From NCBI GenBank assembly GCA_001897995.1, contig MKRV01000293.1:1-48150 (forward strand): 48,150 bases of DNA, given 5' to 3'. The position numbers and the translations under genes were made by a program. The notes beneath the pieces are model-generated. The model ran no database searches. It was not told where the DNA came from and was given only the letters and a program-made list of their open reading frames with translations. Shown one piece after another: positions 41,295 through 48,150 of this stretch (positions within the stretch are counted from its first letter, which is position 1; each line of letters begins with the position of its first letter). Source of the stretch: Alphaproteobacteria bacterium 65-37. GTDB taxonomy: Bacteria; Pseudomonadota; Alphaproteobacteria; Reyranellales; Reyranellaceae.

Positions 41295-42095
41295 CTACCG
41301 GCCCTTCATCGGCAGGCCGCCGAGATGCGTGCCGGCATCGACGATCAGGAATTCGCCGGTGATGTTGCTGGCGCTGGTCAGGAAGAAGATCGCAGCCTCC
41401 GCCATCTGCTCCGGCGTGCCGGCCTGGCGCAACGGCGTTGTCTGCTCCTGGGCGGTCTTCAGCTTCTCGTAATCCTGCTCACCCAGCGCGCCCAGCAGCC
41501 AACGGGTCTGGATGAAGCCCGGGCAGACCGTGTTGACTCGGACCGCCGGTCCGAACCAGCGCGCCAGGGATAGCGTCAAGGTGTTGAGCGCGCCCTTGGA
41601 GGCGGCATAGGGGATCGAGGTGCCGACGCCCATCACGCCGGCAATCGACGAGATGTTCACGATCGAGCCGCGATCCTGCTTCTCCTCCCACTGCTTTTTC
41701 ATGACGGGATAGACGGCCCGGCTCATCATATATGGCCCGGTGACATTGACGCGCAGAATACGGTCGAAATCCTCCGGCGTTACGCCTTCGAGGTCGCCCT
41801 GGCTCTGGAACTTGGTCGTGCCGGCATTGTTGATCAGCCCGTCGATGCGACCCCATTTCTTCATCGTCTCAGCCGCGAGCTTGCGGCAGTCGGCATCCTG
41901 GCCCATGTCGGCCTGCACCAGGATCGCCTCGACGCCCTTGGCCTTCACGGCCGCGTAGGTTTCGTCGGCTTCCTTCTTGCTCTTGGTGTAGTTGATCACG
42001 ACGTTCCAGCCGCGCCCTGCCAGGTCGACGGCACAGGCCGCGCCCAGACCCGTGGCAGATCCCGTCACGATCGCGACCTTGTTCGAATTCGCCAT
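41295..42095 (-). CDS. SDR family oxidoreductase
   Basis: A 266-residue classical SDR. The cofactor motif is TGSATGLG, with NNAG in GLINNAGTTK, catalytic Ser in VNISSIAG and the Tyr-Lys pair in YAASKGAL. The Asn-Tyr after strand 2 (VVINYTKSKK) suggests NADP(H). The C-terminus GEFLIVDAGTHLGG is typical of 3-oxoacyl-reductase-like members. I chose ATG 42095 with GGGAGAAAACGAG just before it; twenty more codons are open upstream. It is divergent from another SDR across 83 bp. Substrate unknown. Confidence 0.93.
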   Translation of the reverse strand: MANSNKVAIVTGSATGLGAACAVDLAGRGWNVVINYTKSKKEADETYAAVKAKGVEAILVQADMGQDADCRKLAAETMKKWGRIDGLINNAGTTKFQSQGDLEGVTPEDFDRILRVNVTGPYMMSRAVYPVMKKQWEEKQDRGSIVNISSIAGVMGVGTSIPYAASKGALNTLTLSLARWFGPAVRVNTVCPGFIQTRWLLGALGEQDYEKLKTAQEQTTPLRQAGTPEQMAEAAIFFLTSASNITGEFLIVDAGTHLGGLPMKGR

Positions 42096-42178
42096 CTCGT
42101 TTTCTCCCGATATCTCGCAGGACCTTTCATAGGCTAGGATCACGCCCCAAGGCAAAGAAACGGGAGAGCCCGCGGAAT

Positions 42179-42943
42179 ATGGCCGATTTGTTTTCGATGA
42201 AGGGGCGCGTAGCGCTCCTGACGGGCGCCTCGCGCGGGCTGGGCCGCGACATGGCGCTGACCCTGGCGGGCGCCGGTGCTACGGTGCTCTGCGCCGGCCG
42301 CAGTGTGAAGGAGCTCGATGCGACCGCACGGGCGATCGTCCGCAGGGGCGGCAAGGCCCATGTCGTTCCGCTCGACATCACCGACGAGGCCGCCGTCTGC
42401 CGGCAGATCGAGGCGATCGCCAAGCGACACCGCCGCATCGACGTGCTGGTCAACAATGCCGGCATCCTCTACCGCCAGGATGCCGTCGACACGCCCACCG
42501 AGACGTTCCGCAAGACGGTCGAGACGGATCTCGTCGCCCAGTTCGTGGTCGCGCGCGAGGTGGCCCGCCACATGCTGAAGCGGAAGTACGGCCGTATCGT
42601 CAACATCTCCTCGGTGATGGCGGTGCTGGGCCGTGCCTCGGTGGCAGGTTACGTCTCGGCCAAGCACGGCCTGGTCGGCTTGACCAAGACCCTGGCAGCG
42701 GAGCTCGGCCCAGAGATCACCGTGAACGCCATTGCGCCGGGTTACATGCGGACCGAGATCAATGTCGCGCTGCAGCAGAACAAGGACTTCAGCGCCATGC
42801 TCGAGCGCCGCACCGCGGCCGCCCGCTGGGGCAAGCCGGAGGATCTGCGCGGCGCCTTGCTGCTATTGGCGTCCGATGCCGGCGCCTATATCACCGGCCA
42901 CACGCTGGTGGTCGATGGCGGCTTGACGACCATTTTGGCCTGA
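42179..42943 (+). CDS. SDR family oxidoreductase, gluconate 5-dehydrogenase-like
   Basis: A 254-residue classical SDR with TGASRGLG near the N-terminus, NNAGILY, catalytic Ser in NISSVMAVLG and YVSAKHGL with Tyr and Lys. AGRSVKEL after strand 2 favours NADP(H). It ends GHTLVVDGGLTTIL. The general pattern resembles gluconate 5-dehydrogenase and 3-oxoacyl reductases. A gluconokinase and 6-phosphogluconate dehydrogenase lie 1.1-1.7 kb downstream, which would fit a sugar-acid role, but the link is only positional. A hypothetical anchored protein follows 23 bp later. Confidence 0.9.
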   Translation: MADLFSMKGRVALLTGASRGLGRDMALTLAGAGATVLCAGRSVKELDATARAIVRRGGKAHVVPLDITDEAAVCRQIEAIAKRHRRIDVLVNNAGILYRQDAVDTPTETFRKTVETDLVAQFVVAREVARHMLKRKYGRIVNISSVMAVLGRASVAGYVSAKHGLVGLTKTLAAELGPEITVNAIAPGYMRTEINVALQQNKDFSAMLERRTAAARWGKPEDLRGALLLLASDAGAYITGHTLVVDGGLTTILA

Positions 42944-42966
42944 CGCCCCGGACTCAGCGAGCGAGC

Positions 42967-43461
42967 ATGCATCTGACCTCCATTCCGCGCTGGGCCATCC
43001 TGGCCCTGGGCGTCGTCCTGCTGGCGCTGGGCTTCGCTGCCCACAAGGGCTGGCTGCGCGATCCGTCGCTGGCGCGTACCGATTATGTCGGTGGCACCGA
43101 CATCTCGGCCGAGGACGCCAAGCTCTATCGGGCCGTCCCCTTCGAATGGCGGGTCAATACCGCGGGTGGCTCCTTCAAAGGCGACGACCGCGCCTTCGTC
43201 CGCATCGATCCGTCGGGGGAAAGCACGCTGCTCTGCGGCTGGGTCCGCCTCGACAAGGGCGGCGCCTCGATCCGGGCGACGCGCTGGCTAAGCGAGGCCC
43301 GCCTGAATGTCGGCGACCTGAAAGTCTCCGCCCTGTTCATCGCGCCGACCGACAAGGCGCCGGGCGATGGCCTGAGTGCCGGCTGTGCGCGTCTCGATCC
43401 CGGTGTGAAGCCCGCCGTCGATGCCCCGCTGTCCTTGGAAGGCCCACCGGTGCGCGAGTGA
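42967..43461 (+). CDS. Membrane-anchored hypothetical protein
   Basis: A 164-residue protein I do not recognise. Residues 9-25 (WAILALGVVLLALGFAA) are one hydrophobic helix that could be an uncleaved anchor or signal peptide. The rest is soluble and would lie in the periplasm. It has two Cys residues (CGWVRLDK and GCARLDPG) that could form a disulfide and no repeats. It follows the SDR by 23 bp and ends 13 bp from the convergent GST gene. No catalytic motif is seen. Confidence 0.72.
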   Translation: MHLTSIPRWAILALGVVLLALGFAAHKGWLRDPSLARTDYVGGTDISAEDAKLYRAVPFEWRVNTAGGSFKGDDRAFVRIDPSGESTLLCGWVRLDKGGASIRATRWLSEARLNVGDLKVSALFIAPTDKAPGDGLSAGCARLDPGVKPAVDAPLSLEGPPVRE

Positions 43462-43474
43462 CGGCCTTTCGCTC

Positions 43475-44071
43475 TCAGTCGACGCCGTTGCGGCCGTGCC
43501 TCAGAAAGGCCGGCCGCATACTCAGCCGCTCATAGTAGGCCGCGACGGCCGGAAAGCTCGGACGCTCCATAGCGGTCATGAACCAGCGATTGATCGAAAG
43601 GCCGATCGGAATATCGGCCAGAGTGAAGCGCTCGCCGGCGATGTAGGCGCCGGTCGCTGCAAGCTGGCGTTCGACGATGCCCACCATGCACGCCCACTCC
43701 CGCTTCGACGCGGCGATCTGGCGGGGATCGTCGAAGGCCGGGTTCCTGCGGGCGATCGCCGAGAAGGCATAGCGCCAGGCCGCGTTGAAATCGGACGCCT
43801 GCCAGTCGATCCACTTCTCGACCTCAGCACGCTGCCGCGGATCGCTCGGCAGCAGCGTCTCGGCGGCGGTCTTGCCCGCGAGGTAGCGAATGATGGTGTT
43901 GCTCTCCCACAGCACGAAATCGCCGTCGACGATCACCGGCACCAGGCCGTTGGGATGTGACGTCAGTCCTGGTCCGGAGTCGCAGTGCTCGTAGACCAAC
44001 TCCAGCTCATCGCAGGTCCACAGGACCTTGCGGACGTTGATGGAAGTGCTCTTTCCCAATACGCGCAGCAT
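43475..44071 (-). CDS. Glutathione S-transferase family protein
   Basis: A 198-residue GST. The N-terminal thioredoxin-like domain begins [20 protein letters not shown], with the active-site Ser region in STSINVRK, then NGLVPVIVDGDFVLWESNTI for glutathione binding. The C-terminal helical domain has YIAGERFTLADIPIGLSINR. Its ATG overlaps the last base of the gluconokinase stop (TGATG), so the two are translationally coupled, an unusual pairing. It shares only the fold with the GST at 30272-30883. Confidence 0.91.
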   Translation of the reverse strand: MLRVLGKSTSINVRKVLWTCDELELVYEHCDSGPGLTSHPNGLVPVIVDGDFVLWESNTIIRYLAGKTAAETLLPSDPRQRAEVEKWIDWQASDFNAAWRYAFSAIARRNPAFDDPRQIAASKREWACMVGIVERQLAATGAYIAGERFTLADIPIGLSINRWFMTAMERPSFPAVAAYYERLSMRPAFLRHGRNGVD

Positions 44072-44571
44072 CACGACTTCAGGCGGCGGACGATGTCCGC
44101 CACGATCTCGGCGGGCCCACCTTTGATTTCGACGACGATCGGATGCTCGTCGGCGTCGGGCTCCTGCAGGGTCGCGAACTGGCTGTCCAGCAGGCCGACC
44201 GGCATGAAATGCTCGTGGCGCTGGGCCATGCGGTGCTGGATGAGATCGCGTCCGCCGCGGAGATAAACCAGCGCTACTTCCGGGCGATCGCCGACAATGA
44301 TGTCGCGATAGGCCCGTTTCAGAGCTGAACAGGTAACGACGCCCGCCTCGCCGCACTGCCGCCACCTGTCGATCTCGGCAGCAATCGCCCGCAGCCACGG
44401 CAGCCGGTCGGCATCGCCGAGGGGCGTGCCGTTGCGCATCTTCTCGACATTGGCGCGTGGGTGAAGGTCGTCGCCTTCGAGGAAATTCGCCCCGAGCGTA
44501 CCTGCGAGCATGGCGGCGACGGTCGTCTTGCCCGATCCCGACACGCCCATCACGACGACGATGGTCTTCAT
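44071..44571 (-). CDS. gntK: Gluconokinase
   Basis: A 166-residue kinase phosphorylating D-gluconate with ATP to 6-phosphogluconate. The P-loop GVSGSGKT is at residues 9-16, followed by [19 protein letters not shown], the gluconate-binding segment, and [13 protein letters not shown], all typical of GntK/IdnK. The length is close to the 175 residues of E. coli GntK. The ATG at 44571 puts the P-loop at the usual distance; an ATG at 44589 adds six residues. It is divergent from 6-phosphogluconate dehydrogenase across about 50 bp, so the two steps of gluconate use share one regulatory gap. Confidence 0.92.
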   Translation of the reverse strand: MKTIVVVMGVSGSGKTTVAAMLAGTLGANFLEGDDLHPRANVEKMRNGTPLGDADRLPWLRAIAAEIDRWRQCGEAGVVTCSALKRAYRDIIVGDRPEVALVYLRGGRDLIQHRMAQRHEHFMPVGLLDSQFATLQEPDADEHPIVVEIKGGPAEIVADIVRRLKS

Positions 44572-44622
44572 GGGCGGCCAGCTTATCATGGGCCGGAACA
44601 GGAGAAAGAACGGGAGCGACGG

Positions 44623-45603
44623 ATGCAGCTTGGCATGATCGGACTGGGACGGATGGGCGGCAATCTGGTGCGGCGCCTCTCTCGCCAAGGACATCAGTGC
44701 ATCGTGTTCGACGAGAATCCGGCCGCCGTGGCGGCACTTTCCGGCGAGAACGTCAAGGGGGCCGGCGATCTCGCCGACCTGGTGCGGCAGCTCGCGAAGC
44801 CGCGCGCCCTCTGGGTGATGCTGCCGGCCGGCGAAATCACCGAACAGACGATCGCCCGCCTGGGCACGCTGCTGGAAGCCGGCGACACCATCGTCGAGGG
44901 CGGCAATACGTTCTTCCAGGACGACGTGCGGCGCGCCCGCGAGCTCCGCGCCAAAGGCATCCATTATCTCGATTGCGGCACCAGCGGCGGTGTCTGGGGC
45001 CTGGAGCGCGGCTATTGCCTGATGATCGGCGGCGCTGCCGAAGCCGTCGAGCGGCTCGATCCGATCTTCGCCGCCCTCGCCCCCGGCCGCGGCGCCATCG
45101 CGGAGACGCCCCATCGCACCGGCCGCGACCCGCGGGTCGAACGCGGCTACCTGCATTGCGGGCCGAGCGGCGCCGGCCACTTCGTGAAGATGATCCACAA
45201 CGGCATCGAGTACGGCATGATGCAGGCCTTGGCCGAAGGCTTCGAGATCATGAAGAAGGCCTCCTCGTCTCATCTCCCCGAGGAGCGCCGCTACGACTTC
45301 GACCTCGCCGACGTCGCCGAGGTCTGGCGGCGCGGCAGCGTCGTCAGCTCCTGGCTCCTCGACCTCACCGCCTCCGCCCTGGCCAAGGATCCGGCGCTCG
45401 ACGGCTACTCCGGCTTCGTCGAGGATTCCGGCGAAGGCCGATGGACCATCAACACTGCGATCGAGGTAGCGGTGCCGGCCGACGTGCTCTCGGCGGCGCT
45501 CTACGCCCGCTTCCGGTCACGCGACAAGGAAGGCACCGCCAACAAGCTCCTCTCCGCCATGCGCCACGCTTTCGGCGGCCATCTCGAACCGAAGAAGGCG
45601 TAG
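44623..45603 (+). CDS. gnd: 6-phosphogluconate dehydrogenase, short (NAD-type) form
   Basis: A 326-residue enzyme oxidatively decarboxylating 6-phosphogluconate to ribulose 5-phosphate. The dinucleotide motif is [10 protein letters not shown] at residues 5-14. The substrate helix and catalytic residues are in [20 protein letters not shown] and [16 protein letters not shown], with catalytic Lys in FVKMIHN. This about 300-330-residue form lacks the long C-terminal tail of the E. coli NADP enzyme and is usually NAD-dependent. GGGAG lies 8 bases before ATG 44623. It is divergent from gntK. A perfect hairpin follows at 45615-45636. Confidence 0.93.
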   Translation: MQLGMIGLGRMGGNLVRRLSRQGHQCIVFDENPAAVAALSGENVKGAGDLADLVRQLAKPRALWVMLPAGEITEQTIARLGTLLEAGDTIVEGGNTFFQDDVRRARELRAKGIHYLDCGTSGGVWGLERGYCLMIGGAAEAVERLDPIFAALAPGRGAIAETPHRTGRDPRVERGYLHCGPSGAGHFVKMIHNGIEYGMMQALAEGFEIMKKASSSHLPEERRYDFDLADVAEVWRRGSVVSSWLLDLTASALAKDPALDGYSGFVEDSGEGRWTINTAIEVAVPADVLSAALYARFRSRDKEGTANKLLSAMRHAFGGHLEPKKA

Positions 45604-45614
45604 GGACATTCCTG

Positions 45615-45636
45615 CCTCCCCATTTGAATGGGGAGG
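45615..45636. terminator. Perfect 9-bp hairpin between convergent genes
   Basis: CCTCCCCAT at 45615-45623 pairs with ATGGGGAGG at 45628-45636 over the loop TTGA. It occupies the 48-bp gap between gnd (plus, ends 45603) and an SDR gene (minus, ends 45652) and could end both transcripts. There is no U-tract on either strand, so it may be a REP-like element, related in sequence to the pair at 39719-39772. Confidence 0.55.
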
Positions 45637-45651
45637 TGGGAGTCCTCGACC

Positions 45652-46497
45652 TCAGCCCTCGTCCACGCCGAAGGCCTGGCGCATCGCCTTCACGCCTTCC
45701 TGATGCGGCGTCCAGAGACGGCCGCCGACCAGGCCGCCATCGACCACGAGGTCATGGCCGTTGATGAAGGTCGAATCGTCCGAGGCCAGGAATACGGCGG
45801 CATGGGCGATGTCGTCGGTGAGGCCGGCGCGCGGGATGGGCTGGTTCTTGGCCATGCTCGCCTTCACGGCCTCGGCATAGCCGTCGGCCTTGTCGGCCGG
45901 CAGGCCGAGCGCCTTGGCGAAGATGCCGGTGGCAATGCCGCCGGGCGAGATCGAGTTCACCCGCACGCCCTTCTCGCCGAGCTGCATGGAGACGCACACG
46001 GTGAGATGCACGACGGCAGCCTTGGCGGCACTGTAGATCATCGAGGTCGAGTAACCGGCCCGGCGGGCGGCCACGCTGCCGTTGTTGATGATGCTGCCGG
46101 AGCCCTGCTTCATCATGATCGGTGCGGCGTGCTTCATGCCCAGCATGACCGACCGGACCAGGGTCGCCATCGCGGCATCGAAGCCCTCGACCGGCACGGT
46201 CTCGATGCCGCCGACCGGCGCCGGACCGCCGGCATTGTTGAACAGGCAGTCGAGCCGGCCCCATTTCGACAAGCAGGCGTCGAGCATCTTCTGCACATCG
46301 GCTTCCTGCGTGGCATCTGCCTGAACGAACAGGCAGCGATCCTTGCCCAGCGCCGTCTCGAGGCTGCGTCCGAGCTCGGCCCGGCGGCCGGTCGCCACCA
46401 CGCGGGCCCCTTCGGCGACGAAAAGCTCGACCGTGCGGCGTCCGATGCCACTGGTCGCGCCGGTCACGATGGTGATCTTGCCGTCAAGTCTGCCCAT
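45652..46497 (-). CDS. SDR family oxidoreductase
   Basis: A 281-residue classical [13 protein letters not shown] is the cofactor motif, [12 protein letters not shown] the Asn-Asn-Ala-Gly segment, NNGSVAAR the catalytic Ser and YSAAKAAV the Tyr-Lys pair. GRRAEL after strand 2 suggests NADP(H). I chose ATG 46497 because GGGGAG lies just before it and the Rossmann strand starts nine residues later; an upstream in-frame start would add twenty residues. It is divergent from the methylthioadenosine phosphorylase gene across 58 bp. It is no closer to the other SDRs here than usual for the family. Substrate unknown. Confidence 0.92.
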   Translation of the reverse strand: MGRLDGKITIVTGATSGIGRRTVELFVAEGARVVATGRRAELGRSLETALGKDRCLFVQADATQEADVQKMLDACLSKWGRLDCLFNNAGGPAPVGGIETVPVEGFDAAMATLVRSVMLGMKHAAPIMMKQGSGSIINNGSVAARRAGYSTSMIYSAAKAAVVHLTVCVSMQLGEKGVRVNSISPGGIATGIFAKALGLPADKADGYAEAVKASMAKNQPIPRAGLTDDIAHAAVFLASDDSTFINGHDLVVDGGLVGGRLWTPHQEGVKAMRQAFGVDEG

Positions 46498-46555
46498 GAA
46501 AAACTCCCCTTTTTGCGGGGCGGGATGATACACCAACGGCCACGAGGAGAAGTGC

Positions 46556-47427
46556 ATGACGGTGTTGGGTATCCTGGGCGGCAGCGGCGTCTACGAGATC
46601 GCCGGCCTCGAAAAGGCCGAGTGGCGGCGGGTGGCTTCGCCGTTCGGCGAGACGTCCGACGAGTTCCTGTTCGGTGTGCTCGACGGCCTGCAGGTCGTGT
46701 TCGTGCCGCGCCACGGCCGCGGCCACCGCCATTCCCCGACCTCGATCAACTACCGCGCCAATATCGACGCCCTGAAGCGGGTCGGCGTCACCGACATCCT
46801 CTCGCTGTCGGCCTGCGGCTCGCTGCGCGAGGACCTACCGCCGGGGCATTTCGTGGTGGTCGACCAGTTCATCGACCGCACCTTCGCCCGCGAGAAGAGC
46901 TTCTTCGGTGAAGGGCTGGTCGCCCATGTCTCGATGGCCCAGCCGACCTGCAACCGGCTGGCGCATGCCGTGCACGACTGCGCCAAGGAAGCGGGCTTCC
47001 CGATCCGGTTCGGCGGCACCTACATCGCGATGGAGGGGCCGCAATTCTCCAGCCTCGCCGAGTCGCGGCTCTATCGCAACTGGGGATGCGACGTCATCGG
47101 CATGACCAACATGCCGGAGGCCAAGCTCGCCCGCGAAGCGGAGATTTGCTACGTGACCGTCGCCATGGTCACCGACTTCGATTGCTGGCATCCCGACCAT
47201 GACCATGTACAGGTGGCCGACATCGTGCGCGTGCTGCTGGACAATGCCGAGAAGGCCAAGACACTGGTCACCCGCATCGCGCCGCGCCTGCGCGACACGC
47301 GCCCCGAGATCTGCCCAGCCGGCTGCGACCGCGCGCTCGAACATGCCCTCATCACCGCGCCGGCGGCGCGTTCGGCCGAACTGGTCGGCAAGCTCGATGC
47401 CGTCGCCGGACGGGTCCTGAAGGCATC

Positions 47428-47431
<4 letters not shown>
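46556..47431 (+). CDS. mtnP: S-methyl-5'-thioadenosine phosphorylase
   Basis: A 291-residue homotrimer-type purine nucleoside phosphorylase splitting methylthioadenosine with phosphate into adenine and methylthioribose 1-phosphate, for methionine salvage. LGILGGSGVYEI opens the protein. The phosphate loop is PRHGRGHRHSPTSINYRANI, the substrate segment MEGPQFSSLAESRLY and the family signature MTNMPEAKLAREAEICY; VTDFDCWH holds the Asp and Trp of the base site. GAGGAG precedes the ATG. Its stop overlaps the GTG of cysQ (GTGA). No other mtn gene is visible. Confidence 0.94.

Positions 47432-48150
<719 letters not shown>

Overview
The window is about 48 kb of high-GC, gene-dense bacterial chromosome. 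I read 49 protein-coding genes, of which two run off the ends, and saw no rRNA, tRNA, CRISPR array, insertion sequence or phage gene. Solitary Bug/TctC binding proteins, a CaiB/BaiF CoA-transferase, several SDR oxidoreductases, a fused-type indolepyruvate oxidoreductase, a CmcJ-type oxygenase and a PmtA-like methyltransferase suggest a metabolically broad soil or freshwater alphaproteobacterium, perhaps Reyranella-like or another Rhodospirillales/Hyphomicrobiales lineage. That placement is inference from gene content, with no marker gene to anchor it.

Layout. (1) 1-3.3 kb: an Fe-type maleylacetate reductase-like dehydrogenase (partial) and a dienelactone hydrolase on the minus strand, divergent from a family III CoA-transferase and a 2,4-dienoyl-CoA-reductase-like SDR. 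(2) 3.3-6.3 kb: a structured intergenic region with a strong terminator, then a TauD-type dioxygenase and Bug protein divergent from a GntR/FCD regulator, with a perfect 17-bp palindrome between them. (3) 14.0-6.4 kb, minus strand: a five-gene run of RND pump, periplasmic adaptor, AI-2E-type permease, secreted VWA protein and rutC. (4) 14.2-21.0 kb: a GMC oxidoreductase, then a small surface-sugar-like group (FkbM methyltransferase, glycosyltransferase, a CBS-domain/DegT aminotransferase fusion and an FAD oxidoreductase). (5) 26.1-20.9 kb, minus strand: DTW protein, iorA, iorB and two hotdog thioesterases, tightly overlapped. (6) 26.1-28.2 kb, plus strand: an unrecognised protein with an internal duplication, a 73-residue biotin carrier and a YeiH-type transporter.

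(7) 28.3-34.2 kb: HAD phosphatase with a YegD-like Hsp70, Bug protein with GST, GNAT with MaoC hydratase, PmtA-like methyltransferase with CoA-type Nudix hydrolase. (8) 34.3-39.7 kb: a large GH17-GT2 beta-glucan synthase-like protein divergent from an alpha/beta hydrolase, a TauE/SafE permease and a dual-specificity phosphatase. (9) 39.8-48.15 kb: CmcJ-type oxygenase behind a palindrome, SnoaL-like protein, three SDRs, a membrane-anchored hypothetical, gluconokinase-GST divergent from 6-phosphogluconate dehydrogenase, then methylthioadenosine phosphorylase overlapping a partial cysQ.

Most units are short operons with 1-8 bp overlaps or gaps under 50 bp, and several convergent pairs overlap. 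The most unusual items are the CBS-DegT fusion with its flavoprotein partner, the duplicated protein next to an orphan biotin carrier, the palindromes at 5554-5570, 40664-40680 and 17984-18020, and rutC at the end of an efflux operon.
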